Source of the DNA: Dysidea avara
Lineage: Eukaryota > Porifera > Demospongiae > Dictyoceratida > Dysideidae
Assembly (NCBI RefSeq): GCF_963678975.1
Contig: NC_089276.1
Span: 31,574,368-31,638,367 of the forward strand
Direction of reading: 5' to 3'
Length of the DNA: 64,000 bases
This document shows positions 1 to 11,739 of the stretch, in pieces (positions within the stretch are counted from its first letter, which is position 1; the number at the start of each line of letters is the position of its first letter). A program made the translations under genes and the position numbers. A model generated the notes under the pieces. It was not told where the DNA came from, ran no database searches, and was given only the letters and a program-made list of their open reading frames with translations.

Positions 1-1468
1 CAAGGAAAGCCTTGAAAGTTGTTGTATAATCTCACCACAAGGATCTGGAAGATTTTGAAGATCTGCTGTAACTTGTTTGCAAGTAATACCAAGTTTAGCA
101 AGGTTTCGACAGAGAGTGAGGCTAATGAATTGTTTGTAGAGGTCAGTAGGATTATCTGGTAAAGTTATTCCATGTTTGTAAAGAAAGAGGAGCACTAGCA
201 TGTTAAATGGTGTAAAGCACAGACTTCTGATTGTTGTGTGATTCCCAAGATAGTTAGTGAGACCTGGTATTTTGTGTGGCTGTTTTTTTTAGTGACTGTT
301 GAATGAAGTGTTCTTGTTCCTCACTGGTAAAGCCAAGGATGTCTGCTCGAAGGTCAGCCTTTGCATGTAAAAGCAGTGAAGCATGAGGGCGAGATGATAC
401 TATCAGGCCACATTCTGGTAGCACTTGACGGTCAAGTATACCAGCTATTAAGCTGTTCTCCCTTAGACCTTCAGGAAATTCATCATAGCCATCAAGAAGT
501 AAAACAAGAAACTTCCCATTATCTTGTAAAAGAGCTTCATCACAAGACTCAAGTTTAGCCACATCCATGTTACGATGGTAAAAGGACTGAAGGAGCTGCT
601 TGATTGAAGACGCTTTCTGAACTCTAGGGTCCCTGAGACAGATCAATAGTAGGAGCTTAAAGTTATTCATTACTCTCCCTTCAGCCCAACAGTATGCAAT
701 GTGCTTCATAAGAATTGACTTTCCAATGCCAGGTGCACCTTCTATAAGTATTGTCTGTGGACTGTCACACTGTTCAAAGTGTACCAATATGTCAACAACA
801 TTTTTTGTTACTTTGCTAGTCTGAAGAGCTTCTCTTAACGACTCATCTATACTTGGAGATGACTGATCACTAGCAGCAGAGATGACACTATTGATGCTAC
901 CTGTGTGAACAACTTTGGTGATTGTTATGGAGTCTTTAAGTGTGTGCTGTTCTTCATAATGTACTAATACTATTGGGGTAAAATCTTTAGGTGGTTCAAG
1001 AGGCCAAGTATCTTTTCCAACATCAAATCTTGTTTGCTTGTAAACTCCTTTCACATGATGTGATAACTGCAGGACTGCCAACACTACAAAGTACCAGTAA
1101 ACACATACGTTAATAAGAGTAAGTAATCTACATGTAGGTATCAAAATCTGTATTAGTAAACAACAGTACACTGTACTATACAAAATACCTTCTGTAGTCA
1201 CATGTGCCGATACATTACCAGATGACAAATAGACAGCAGCTGTAGCTTCTACCAGTTTACCCCATGTGGCACAGACATCTATTTTCAGCCACTTCCTTAG
1301 AACTGCTTTACATCTTTCTTCACAGCTATGAGGATGGTCATATTCTATTATGTCAAGTTTTGATGATGCTAATCCCAATAAAGCACCCAACTCTCTCCAT
1401 TTCGTGGCATAATTAGGAACAACATGAATGTTGAAGTCACGCTCAGTAGGTCTGTCATTTCCTGCCAT
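1..1468 (-). CDS. Death-NACHT NLR-like receptor, partial, frameshifted
   Basis: Cytoplasmic NOD-like receptor of the STAND NTPase type; the gene runs off the left edge. The N-terminus (residues about 10-90) reads as a Death domain, with ATKWRELGALLGL and a C-terminal WGKLVEA helix. A 105-bp GT-AG intron lies at 1084-1188 and is a multiple of three, so it can be read through; splicing removes a hydrophobic stretch that does not fit the domain plan. The NACHT domain follows: Walker A GAPGIGKS at spliced residues 209-216 and Walker B LVLLLDGYDEF near 286-296. The frame is lost in an A8 run (T8 at 283-290 on the plus strand) after FIQQSLKK. One base less restores an open frame to base 1 with typical post-NACHT helices (IPGLTNYLGN, FTPFNMLVLLFLY). 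This is either a sequencing error or a recent pseudogene. Leucine-rich repeats would be expected beyond the edge. Confidence 0.85.
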
Positions 1469-2360
1469 GGTGTAAGAATAAGCACGGTAGGGTAGTACTG
1501 TATAGTAGAGATCATGGAGGTTTGGGTTTTCTTGCCCCCCCCCCCCCCCCCAAAAAAAAGCAGCCTCGCCTTTCCTTCTTGACAGTATTGGTTAGTTTGG
1601 TTAGGCATAACCAAGCCCAAAACAAAATGCCTTCAGAACAATCCCCCAAAATCCTTCCAACACGCTTCTATAAAATTTAAAATTTTTTTCTCTTTAACTG
1701 AATTTTCTACTAACTGACTAAGCACAACTCAACTTTGGTTAATGCTATGGGCTTAATTTCTTCACTGTTTGACGTCGTTTTGGCCCCCAAGATGCCTTTT
1801 CGGCAATCACAGCATGCAACTACAGCTCATGTATCATTGACTTACCTTTGTCTGCCTTTGTGTGTTATTTCTTTCTCCACTGTCTAGAAGGTGTTGATTT
1901 GTGGTAATGTGCAGTGGCTTCAATGCAAGCCGGCTGTTATGAGAATTGTCTAATTTCTATAATGAACAGATTGATTGCAGAGGCCCTTCTCATACTGTTA
2001 ATTGTAATGCTGTATAACGGGTAGAACATACTGAAAATGAAGTGAAATAGTCATTCGCTTTCCAATAATTGATAGTTAAGGCACACACTTAATTGCAATG
2101 TCTGAATTGATTGCAGAGGCACTTCTTGCACTGTTCTTCATTTGCAATGCTTTATATGGATGGAGCAAAGCTAAAAATGAAGCGAAAAGGCAACAACACT
2201 TTCCAGTAGTTGATAGTCAGGCCATGCATTACATCTGACTGGCACCATTCTTTCCTCTGATGTGGTATCTGTGGTTCACCAGTGATTTTTGTTACAAAAA
2301 AAAGTAAACGAACAAGTATAACGAAAAATTAGAGTTTTATATTTGAGTAGAAAAAAGCAA
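1469..2360. other. Gene-free stretch upstream of the NLR
   Basis: No supported gene. It holds a C17/A8 homopolymer block at 1535-1559. Otherwise I see only AT-rich unique-looking sequence. The 5' end and promoter of the minus-strand NLR should lie here but no clear element is visible. Confidence 0.5.
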
Positions 2361-2480
2361 GAAAACAAGGGAGGTCATCTACACCTCTACAATCTCATGG
2401 CTATACTCTGTATAATATGATTGAAGTAGGAATCAAATGTCCACTAGTATAGCTGCAGTAGACAACCTCCCTTGTTTCCC
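2361..2480. mobile_element. MITE family C, copy 1
   Basis: Short element with inverted ends: GAAAACAAGGGAGGTC at the left and GACAACCTCCCTTGTTTCCC at the right. The inner part of the right arm (GGAATCAAATGTCCACTAGT) recurs in the second copy at 11661-12127. About 120 bp long with no coding capacity. Confidence 0.6.
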
Positions 2481-2602
2481 TGCTGATCCCTAATAAATTA
2501 AAAATGACATGGCCCACATAGTTAATACAATTAACTTAATTGATAATTTTACATACATATCACACATTCACAACAGTCTATAAAATGCACACGTGTGGCT
2601 GT

Positions 2603-2628
2603 GACTGCTGTATTAGAGTATCATGATC
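2603..2628 (-). repeat. CTCTAATAGAG motif, degenerate copy
   Basis: Reads GACTGCTGTATTAGAGTATC, with one substitution in the palindromic core. It is preceded by GTGGCTGT, as in the copy at 11942, so it may be a remnant of the same hAT-like family. Confidence 0.55.
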
Positions 2629-2639
2629 TCACTAGACAT

Positions 2640-4040
2640 GGTACAATGTCTTGATTCCTATGGAACTAGATGCCTAGATCGTTGAGGGCAATGGTCTCAG
2701 CAGTGCTTACTAGAGGTATCATGGTGTGTTCTGATCATTTAAAGGGCACGGCCCATCCCAATCATTTTATAAGCACAGTTTAGCTGCTAAATGACTACCA
2801 GGGATAATAGTACAATTTGTTATAAGCTCCTCAAATGATTTTGGGGCACTTAAATACACTCCTTCAAGGAAACGGTTAATATGGAAAATGAATGCTTAGG
2901 TATGGTTTCCTGGCATGAAGAAAATTACTATTTATTTAATTGAAGATATAAAGAATAGCAAGTTTGGTGCAGAAAGTCAGATATTTTTAGCAGCACTTGT
3001 CACTTTAGGAGGGAATCCTACTAAACAGTACTGTGTTGTTTTTGTTGTTGTAGTGCACACTGAGCCTTACACGTGACATTCGACCTAAGAAGAGACAGAC
3101 TGCAGTTATTCAAAAGGCTCTAGTGATTGACTCTGCCGGAATAATCACCTTTCCCAGTGGAATAAAGCTTGTTTGGACATATATGCATCTGTTTTTCAAT
3201 TAAGTCACCACTGATAAGACTTGGAATTTGTGTTCTTTGTACTGTTTTAACAAGATGGATTAGTGGCTGTAAAGAGACAACCATTTTGGATCATTTATGT
3301 GGGCAAAGAAGACAGAAGGACCTGCTGTGATAGTTGGAAGTGATGAGCATGGAGATACATAGGAGAAAATAACTCAGAAAGTTAAGTGAATCACAGTAAA
3401 GTCTTATATAAGACTATCAAAACAGGAGAATTGATTACAAAAGCAAGGGAGTATTTTTAAAAACATAACATGTGCCCACTTTTAGGCACCGCTGACTACA
3501 GTACGCTTGGTTGTTAGAGGTTGGAGGCTTGTCACATGCTGTCAAGTGTTGAAGATATGTTACACTGCTTAGGAGCAAGGTGTACATAGTAAATAATAAT
3601 CCCATACACAGTGGATAGAAGTTATTGGTTATCATTCAATGACAAAGAGCTTGTACATCATTGGTTACATTGCCATACAGCAGGAAGCAATGTAGCTACA
3701 GCTCTACTCAGTGGCACCAGAATTACTGTGGTGACCTTTGCAACATCTTTGATGAAATATTAGTCCTGCGTAATTTGCTTTAAAGTGTGTTTATTAAACA
3801 TTAAAATACTGCTGAAGTATTTGTTTTATTAGAAATTGATTTAACTATATTTAGAAAATCGTGCATAAGACTTACTTGAAATTCTGGAGGAATTACAATT
3901 AGTACTGGTAGACTACTTTGTACTATTGGCAAGGTTTAGTTTCAAATTGTGTGAGAATGCCTAGCGAAATACCTTAAACCAGATGATAATTGATGTACGC
4001 AAGCTAACGAGTGGACGATAAATGACATCAACTGTCAATA
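2640..4040. other. Gene-free stretch
   Basis: Only short chance reading frames, no domain and no splice-consistent exon. No inverted or tandem repeat stands out. Sequence just before 4043 may be the 5' continuation of the retrotransposon remnant at 4266-5347. Confidence 0.4.
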
Positions 4041-4042
4041 TA

Positions 4043-4265
4043 GACCTTATTCACTGAATTAATTTTGCAACTCTTATAACCTATTGCGAAGGGATTGTCC
4101 GCCAGTATTTTCCATTTGCAGTACCATAACTATGGTAACATGATAGCAACTGTCATGCTCGCCAAGTTTGGGAACTCAAAATGGCATCCTAAAAGCCATC
4201 ACCATGGCAAATAAAAATCCTTGTATGGTATCAAAGGGCGCTTATTGTTCTAAATGAATAAGGTC
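4043..4265. mobile_element. Tc1/mariner-type MITE inserted in a retrotransposon
   Basis: Perfect inverted ends GACCTTATTCA (4043-4053) and TGAATAAGGTC (4255-4265), each flanked by TA, the target duplication of Tc1/mariner elements. Length 223 bp, non-coding. Its flanks belong to one interrupted non-LTR retrotransposon remnant: just to the right the reading frame ATKYLKHWLCLPRSAT resumes. Confidence 0.6.
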
Positions 4266-5347
4266 TATTGACTAAACTACAGAAAATTTAGCCACTAAAT
4301 ACCTGAAACACTGGCTATGTTTGCCTCGCAGTGCCACTCATGTGATCTTGGTGTCTGTCGTCCCAGTGTGTCCTCAATTTCAAGGCAGTGTACGCTAAGC
4401 TTACTCGCTAACATCTCTAAATCATCAGACCCACTGATACAGGAGTTAGCATTGCAGCTAGATCTTTCCTCTAACCTCCTTCAGATTAATAGTTCTCATC
4501 AAGAGATACTCTGTCAAACCAGAGCACAACTTGACACTATTCCAACAGCTTGCAAACTCTATACTGCTAGCAAATACCTTGCCATCTATAAAGAAACAAA
4601 ACTTTGTCAAGAGAAGCTGGACACTCTGTCAGTGCAGTGTAAATTTGAAAACAGTGCTACTCTGGAAGCCGAATCAAAGTTGTGGAATTGACTTCTGTTA
4701 GGGTTTCATCCAGTCCAGCTCTCATTTGTATTACAAGCTACCTTTCCTACTCCATTAAATGTACGTCACTGCCACATACAAACAGGAGCAACTTGTTCTC
4801 TTTGTCAGCCACCTCGTCCTACCTCCCATCATGTATTAAATGGCTGTCCTGTAGCTTTACAACAGGCCGGCAGGTATATTTATCACCATGATGCTGTGTT
4901 GTCATTCCTGATGGCTGAACTGCAAGCTTGTCTAGACAATGTCGAAATATTTGCTGATTTGGATGGCAAACGTGCATCAGATTCACCTCCTGCCACAATT
5001 CTACCTGCTTTACTAGTATGCCCTGACCAGCATGATATAGTTGTGTATAATGAAGAACTGAAAACCGTGTCGTTACTGGAGCTCACCTGCCCATACTGAC
5101 CACCTTACTGCTGTGCATCAACATAAGAAGGAAAGCCTGAGTACCAACAAGTTGCTGAGCTTGATCGCCTGGGGTTCATGAGTCAGTACTACACTGTTGA
5201 AATTGGCTGCCTTGGCCATTACCTTAATGAAACCATTACAACAATGAAAAACATCTCAAAACAAAGTTTCTCCCATTCCAAAATAGTACTCGATAGAGCA
5301 GCAGTAATTGCTGTCCCCAGAGAATATTCTTTGCGTGCAGCAACCTG
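4266..5347 (+). mobile_element. Decayed non-LTR retrotransposon, 3' part with endonuclease-like domain
   Basis: Remnant of a LINE ORF downstream of the reverse transcriptase. After a frame shift near 4320 a long frame reads to 5347, broken by stops at 4689, 5097 and about 5133. In order it shows KYLKHWLCLPRSAT, a connector (RCTL-type in relatives, here RQCTLSLLANISKSSDPLIQ), a CCHC knuckle CSLCQPPRPTSHHVLNGC (CX2CX7HX5C) near 4789-4842, then CPDQHDIVVYNEE..LLELTCPY near 5020-5096, which resembles the PD..ELT core of restriction-like endonucleases. It ends with YTVEIGCLGHYL..IVLDRAA. The region 5097-5133 reads better in another frame, implying two compensating indels. Dead copy; clade not determined. 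Confidence 0.6.
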
Positions 5348-5380
5348 ACTTGAACTAATTAATTTTTTTAATTGTTTTTT

Positions 5381-5409
5381 GTTTGTTTGTTTGTTTGTTT
5401 GTTTGTTTG
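5381..5409 (+). repeat. (GTTT)n microsatellite, possible LINE tail
   Basis: Seven GTTT units starting 33 bp after the last stop of the retrotransposon frame, preceded by T-rich sequence. The position suits a LINE 3' tail, but this is inference. Confidence 0.6.
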
Positions 5410-6830
5410 CTGGTAGGTTGTGGACACCTAAAGAATTAAATTGCCTATTGCTGGGTATAAAAGTTTGTACATAAATTCATCAAAAGAAAGAATGATACCA
5501 AACATATCAGAATTTATTAGAGTTGTAAGTTGCAGACAATTCCATAAATTCAGAGCTAACTAGTGGACCTCGGACAGAATTGTGCCTGAAACTACACCTC
5601 TCACTATCTATGCTAGCTCTTGATGCATGCCTCTGTTTTAATTAAGTCAGGTTAGATTCAGATCCCATCCAGGAAAGAGTAAACAAGTAGCTATCAAAGA
5701 GTATTTTAAATACCCAAAATCAATGATTGATAAGTGGGTGTATATCTACTGAAAACAACCCACAATTCTGACATGTGAGTGTGGTACCATGTATGTCTAG
5801 AGACGGCAACACACATTCCCAATAAGTGGGAGTGACTCTGTGTAAGTTTCCTGAGTATGCACAAACTGCATTAATTTGCAATTGAACTGGTTAATATAAT
5901 CACATGTGATCCAATCTGGATATTCAATAAAGTGAATCAGATAAGTCCACAAGACTATGATAAAATGTGTCTCAAATTACCCGATAACCTGATGACTCAC
6001 ATACATCAGTCACAATAATCAGAGGTAAAACATGTACAAACAGCACGTCTCCAATCACTTAGCTCTCTTTGGCTGTATAACATAAGAGGCACAGTGAGAA
6101 AATTATGGTATAAATCTGACATGATAGCTTTAGCCAGCATATGAAGCCATTGATTCACTACCCACAGGAATTCACAACCTTGAGAGGAAAGTGGGACACA
6201 ATGAAGGACTAAAGTAGACACATGATGCATGCATTGTACATGTCTCCTGTGGCATGCAGGGCACCAAGACATGTTTCAGATCTTCAACTGTAACCTGTAG
6301 TGTAGCGTTTGCAGATCATGCTACGTAGTCAGCTCCTGTGGTTGGTAAGTAGTGATCGACCTTTTCTTACCCTTTTATCATAGTCACCAAGGCACCAATC
6401 AACCCTTCCCTCCCCTTTGTATCATACTGTAGTCACCAAGGCACCAATTAGATAACTCTCAATATACAAACTATACCTAGACCACCAAAGTACAAAGTCC
6501 AGTGCATCGCTTTAGAAAACAGTTTTTAATGGCATTTCAAGTCAGCTTTAGCAATAACACATATTTATAAGAAGGATCTCACACAACACATAGATAACTG
6601 CTACAAAAAAAATTGTTACAGTGAAAAGTCGGGCTTATCAATCACATGGCACCAAGTCAACCTTACGGTGCTGAGTAGTAGTACAATTATGTAGTCTGTT
6701 ATTATGTGGTATCCAGAGTTTGAAAAATACTCTACAATGCCTTTATCAGTTTTTCCATGGTTATACCATGGCACGAAAACCTGCTGCCACTGTAAATGAG
6801 ACTGCGATTTTCTAGTCTCATGCCCAGCTA
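5410..6830. other. Gene-free stretch with a small direct repeat
   Basis: No supported gene. The 19-mer TAGTCACCAAGGCACCAAT occurs at 6381-6399 and again at 6430-6448. Other reading frames have no recognisable content. Confidence 0.45.
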
Positions 6831-7182
6831 CATCGTCTGGTGACAATGTTCAATTTCTTGGGCTTGGAAATGCAATCCAGCCAAACTACTTGCTGGCCAA
6901 TCAGAATCGATGAGTTGCACAACTGTGTGAATGTGTTGGAAGCAGACAATTGAAAGCTGTTTATATCAGAAGTTATTCACCTAGGTTGTTCAAGATGTTT
7001 GTTGTCAAGCTGTGTTTTCCGATTTCACCTTATAAGACCGAAGAATTATGACTTGACTTTTAACCAGAAACTGTTTTTAAACAATTATGAAACTCTTTGG
7101 GTCTGATTGGCCAGCCAATATTTTGGCTGAATCGCATTCCTAGCCCAAGAAATTTAAGCATTGTCATCAAACGGTGTTTGCG
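6831..7182. mobile_element. Inverted-repeat element with ~100-bp arms
   Basis: The left arm (about 6831-6930) contains GACAATGTTCAATTTCTTGG and CTGGCCAATCAGA. The right arm (about 7085-7182) contains the reverse complements TCTGATTGGCCAGCCAA and CCCAAGAAATTTAAGCATTG. Arms are diverged, the spacer is about 150 bp and non-coding. Superfamily not assigned. Confidence 0.55.
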
Positions 7183-7595
7183 CATTTGCGTGAGCCCAGC
7201 TGAGCACAAGACTAGCGGTTTCCCATCCAGATGTTTTCAATATTAAATTTTGGTGTAGATGGCAAGCTTATCATCAATATAAATTATGTGACTGCTTTAA
7301 CAGAGTGTACAAATCTTGATATTTCCAAGCCAGGAAACTAGCTCCTTTATGGGTTAGCTAACCCTAGCTAGCAATCACTATAACCATTCTTTTTGGGTTT
7401 TGTTGTGCATTTTCGTGATGCAAAACAATGCCTCCATAGGAAATTTCCACATAGTAGCAGAAAATGGTTTTGGATAAATGACAAGAGTGACATTCAAGCA
7501 GGTGCAAAGACTGACATGGCAGAAGACGTGGATTGTCTTGCAGTTTTTTAAGGTTAATGCTTCTTAGTCCAATACATCCATCACTGCTCAGTTAG
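7183..7595. other. Gene-free stretch
   Basis: Nothing recognised between two MITEs. Confidence 0.4.
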
Positions 7596-7988
7596 GCCAC
7601 TCCAAATAAGTTCTCTGTTTCCCATCCACTGCCCGCATCTGGTTATACTGTCAGCAGTTAAGTATTATAATATCTATATTGTTTAATATATTCCATTATT
7701 CCATACTCTTCCATTATTTTCTGGTTATTCTTGTATTCTGTACAAGCTCAGTAAAAGCCATCTTGCTAGTGTTAGCTCAAGTGTCAGCAGTGCTATCAAA
7801 TCTGCACAAATTCATGTTTGCAACTTAAAATGGAAGATACAAGCTTAAGCATGCTTTAAAACAGCTTTTTACGGTTGAACCAGACAAATAATGGCTATCT
7901 TATAATGGAATAATGTAAATAAACTGCCTGCCCACATGCAAATATGCCTGAGTCCAGGATGGGAAACAGAGAATTTATTTGAATGGCC
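7596..7988. mobile_element. PIF/Harbinger-like MITE family A, copy 1
   Basis: Ends GGCCACTCCAAATAAGTTCT and, reversed, GGCCATTCAAATAAATTCTC, each continuing into CTGTTTCCCATCC. TTA flanks both ends, matching the TWA target duplication of PIF/Harbinger. About 393 bp, non-coding. Related copies lie at 52890-53223 and 40368-40420. Confidence 0.65.
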
Positions 7989-8284
7989 TTAATTAATGGC
8001 CTGGAAGATCTCAAAAATGTGACTCTCAAACTCACAGTAACAGTGCTATGCTACTACAATTCTAACGCAAGAACAAGTAAGCACTTCAAAGTAGTGCAGT
8101 CTCATTCGCAGTTAGTAGCTGGATCTAGGTGATATAACAATGTCCACATGATGGTGTCTGTAGAATGACCAATTACTCTAAGCATCTAGTAATAACACAA
8201 ACATGAATGTGTGCTGCCAACTTGATAGCACACTCACTGACATGTAAGCTGACACCCTTACAAGATCATTTTGATTGAAAAACA
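7989..8284. other. Gene-free stretch
   Basis: No gene or repeat recognised. Confidence 0.4.
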
Positions 8285-8537
8285 CACCTATCAATGTGAC
8301 GCTCCACCTACCCCAGGTCAGGCAAGGATTTGTAGGGGATTCATCACCCTCCAGGGTAGGGGCATTTGCAATGTGGATAAACTATGTTGTTAGCATGATT
8401 CCCGAGGTAAATAGTATAAATAAGTACAGGATTTGTAACTTGAAGTTGTCCCCAGGTGTGGGAAATTTGTTGTCTGGTTTTTGTAAATCTCCACTCCTGC
8501 CCGACCTGGGGTAGGTGGGGCATGACATTGATAGGTG
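8285..8537. mobile_element. MITE family B, copy 1
   Basis: Inverted ends start CACCTATCAATGT and continue on both arms into CCACCTACCCCAGGTC. Non-coding, 253 bp. The copy at 62514-62834 has the same first 13 bp and a cleaner TTA duplication, which suggests Harbinger-like mobilisation. Confidence 0.65.
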
Positions 8538-8779
8538 CATAATGGTACAGAATATAATGGGTTATTTGGAGGCCTACACATCAGTAATTAATATTATTAT
8601 TAGCTATATATATATACACTGGATCAATTTTGCCACCACATGTACTCACCAGTTTTTCCAATGGGAATAGTTGCCATAATCAGCTTTTATGGCTGCCACG
8701 TATAGTTAACAGAGTGAGTAATCCTTAGCCTAATTAGTTGTCAAGAACACAACATTACTTGTTGATCAACCAATCAGTG

Positions 8780-9027
8780 ACACTTGATGACGCGTTCCGT
8801 TTGTAGCTCGCTCTGTAGCTAATTACGAATAGATGCTCTGGCTCAGTCAGTAGACACCAAATACTCGAGTTTCAATACAAAATTTCAGCTGAGTTTCAAT
8901 ATAAATTTTCAGTTTCACACCCTACGCAAAAAGGTCGGGCATTTTCCCCAAATATCGCCGCATTTGTTTTGTACACGTGACCACCTGTGAGGCTCGAGTG
9001 AAGAGGTCCAGGAGAATCCTGTAGGAT
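8780..9027 (+). promoter_or_regulatory. CpG-richer region upstream of the kelch gene
   Basis: CG dinucleotides (GACGCGTTCCG, CACGTGACC, TATCGCCGCA, GCTCGAG) are far denser here than in surrounding sequence. The region ends at the kelch start codon. Probable promoter and 5' UTR; no TATA box is assigned. Confidence 0.4.
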
Positions 9028-10110
9028 ATGGCAAGTATGGATCAACTGCAAGTAGCCGAGAAACCTGTCACAACGCTATTACCAACTGCTACAACCGAGG
9101 TTAAACCACAGGTGACCCAAGAATCATATGCTGTTACAGTTTATACATATTTTATTTAGAAACCCGCCTTTGGAACTCTTGATATTTTTGGTAAAGTCGC
9201 CAAAGTGCAGTGGCAAGACAAAGCTTCGCTTCCAATAAGTCGATCATCATGTATAGCAGTTGAGCTAAATGGATCAGTTTATGTTGGTAGTGGATTTGAA
9301 GGGAAAAGTGCCTATGATTACCAATTCTGCTATAGAATAGATGTCTATAATTTATCTACCAACCAGTGGAGCCTATCTCCTATTACTACACCTTATCGTT
9401 GGTTTGCTATGGCTGTACTGAATGGCAAACTAATCGCAGCTGGAGGAGTAACACCAGATGATGATGTCACGAACAAAGTGCTAGTCCTTGATGACGAGAA
9501 ATCATGGAAGGATTACAGTGAGATGCCTACTGCTAGGAGTTGTGCTACTGCTGTTGTGCACCAAGCTATGTTGATTATTATAGGAGGAAAAGCTGATGTA
9601 GAAGGTAAAGTAACTACTATACCATACACCGAGTTACTGGACACTACCGATGGATGTTGGTATACTTGTGACAACCTACCAGTACCACACTACCAACTAA
9701 AGGCTGCTGTTGTGAATAGTTCCCTTTACCTAGTAGGTGGACTGACTATAACTAACCAAGCCTCTCCACAAGTGTTTTTTGCTTCTCTGGAGACTCTCTC
9801 AAGACACCAGTTAAAATGGCAGTCTCTTGTTGACACTCCTTGGCATTGCCAAACCCCTGTTGTTTTAGCTAACAAGTTCTTGTTGGTAGTCGGAGGAAGA
9901 CACTCAACTGACCCTACTACCCAGTCTGGTGAGGTACATGCTCTCAACCCATCAAATGATTCATGGGAACTAATAACAAATCTTCCAGAAGCAATCAGTG
10001 GTCCTGCAGCTGTGGGTGTGGCTAATAATCAACTCATTGTGTTGGGTGGAACCGTTGGTTTTAAACAAAGGCTATATTCCAGTAATGTATGGATTGGTAC
10101 ATTTGAGTAA
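9028..10110 (+). CDS. Kelch-repeat beta-propeller protein
   Basis: Two exons: 9028-9111 (28 codons) and 9160-10110 (316 codons plus stop), split by a 48-bp GT-AG intron in phase 0; predicted length 344 aa. The start at 9028 is chosen because exon 1 (MASMDQLQVAEKPVTT) joins in frame and follows a CpG-rich leader. A short Thr/Pro-rich N-terminus precedes six kelch blades, each with a turn motif: YVGSGFEG, LIAAGGVTP, LIIIGGKAD, LYLVGGLTI, LLVVGGRHS, LIVLGGTVG. Six blades make a complete propeller. There is no BTB, BACK or Kelch-partner domain and no signal peptide, so it is a stand-alone, probably cytosolic, protein-binding propeller. The ligand is unknown. An ATTAAA at 10192-10197 may serve as poly(A) signal. 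Confidence 0.85.
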
Positions 10111-10266
10111 TTCACACAGATCAGCATTCATGTAACATTGCTGGTATGTACCTTACCTTATATCTGTTTGTTTTGCTGCTCCTGCATTCTAATTAAAAAT
10201 GGTGTAATGTTTTTCTCGTTTTAGTTCTTTTTATTACCTACACAAGTATAAGGAATTTGTATATGT

Positions 10267-10418
10267 AATAGGATGGATGGCTGTGGTATCGGAATAATAG
10301 TTCTCGGATTGTAAACAGGAAGGAAATAGTGCTCGGCTTTGCCTTGTACTATTTTACTCCTTCCTGTTTACAATTCTTACACTATTAATTCCGAATACCA
10401 CAGCCATTCGTCCTATTG
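10267..10418. repeat. Near-perfect hairpin behind the kelch gene
   Basis: The left arm holds AATAGGATGGATGGCTGTGG and ATTGTAAACAGGAAGGA; the right arm holds their complements TCCTTCCTGTTTACAAT and CCACAGCCATTCGTCCTATT. The spacer is a short imperfect stem around GCTCGGCTTTGCC. It begins 157 bp after the kelch stop codon and could lie in the transcript. Likely a foldback MITE. Confidence 0.65.
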
Positions 10419-10719
10419 CAAATTAATCTGACAACCATAGCAACTGTTACTAGGCAACAGAAATTCAAAAAATAACCACTGCAGTATAACGATCACACTT
10501 AGCAACCATTGTCATGGTCTCAAAATGATGTTTACCTTAGCAACCATACTGTTGCTATGCTATGGGGCATCTATTACTATGGTAACACTACTTGTCAAGT
10601 CGGACATTTACTATAGAAACACACCACACTATTTTAGATAATCAAATTATTATTATAACAGGTTTATTATGTCAAGGGACCTTGACAAACAAGTGTAATG
10701 CCAATTCTATTGGCTAATC

Positions 10720-11559
10720 CAGGGGCGGATCCAGGGGGGGGGGGGGGGGGGGCTTTGGGGGCTGAAGCCCCCCCCCCCTTCATATTTAGGCTTTACTTGA
10801 TCAATATGCTGAGTATTATAATGAAATTTTGTCTTAGCATAATTATATGATCACTAATAATACAAATACTCATAAAATTACCTTATAAACATCTTTCCAA
10901 GGTATTATCAGTGGATTTATGCTAAAGTTTATGCAACAAGGACCCGGATCAGCATTGGAGGTGTACAAGATCGAGATACTCTAATAGAGCAGTCAGCTAA
11001 CTACTCTAATAGAACATTCACTGGAAACATGTAGTTGGTTCTGTTATGGAATTTTTCCAAATCTGCCAGCACCTATACATACAATGAAGTGCATTGGTCT
11101 GTTTAAAGGGCTTCATTCATCTACTTGTGTAGTTAATGTGTATGGCAATATTTAATTCCCTTGAAAATGCTCTCAGATTCAATCTTGTATTGTTCAAATT
11201 TCAAAATTTTCCACTTTCGACATTCTTAATAATTCTAACATGCACCTATTCAGTATTGTGCAATTGTGAGAGGGGTGCATCATGTACTTGGTTGTCTGTA
11301 CCTACCAAACTTTTCCATTAGCAAAATGCTTTAGAGAGCCATACCTATAATCTAAAGGCAGTATATAAAATATCTACAGGCAGAAAATATTATGAATTTT
11401 ATGTGGAAATGTCTCCAAATTGCAGTATTTTAGCATCTATTTTTCAAAATTTTCCTGGGGGGGGCATGCCCCCAGACCCCCCTAGTTCCAGCATGCTTTG
11501 CACACCTCTACCCAACCTTGAGTTAGCCCCCCCTTTTACAAATCCTAGATCTGCCCCTG
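10720..11559. mobile_element. hAT-like non-autonomous element
   Basis: Ends CAGGGGCGGATCCAGG and, reversed, CAGGGGCAGATCTAGG. Flanks CTAATC and TTAATC match at 5 of 6 bases. Poly-G and poly-C tracts sit just inside both ends. No transposase is readable. It carries an exact copy of the CTCTAATAGAG motif at 10969-10995. Confidence 0.55.
10969..10995 (+). repeat. CTCTAATAGAG motif, exact 27-bp copy
   Basis: Starts GATCGAGATACT and ends AATAGAGCAGTCA. Identical over 27 bp to the copies at 18648 and 51404. A partial second core (CTCTAATAGAA) follows at 11004-11014. Confidence 0.85.
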
Positions 11560-11739
11560 TTAATCGCTTGACATATTTCAAAATAATACATCGAGGTGCT
11601 ATTGAGAGTTATGTGGTAACACATTCACTTGTTGGATTAAAAGTTCAATATCATAAGTAGTGAGACAAGGGAGATCACGTATACCTGCAGATATGCTAGT
11701 GGATATTTAATCCCTATACTTCAGCCTATATACCCATTA

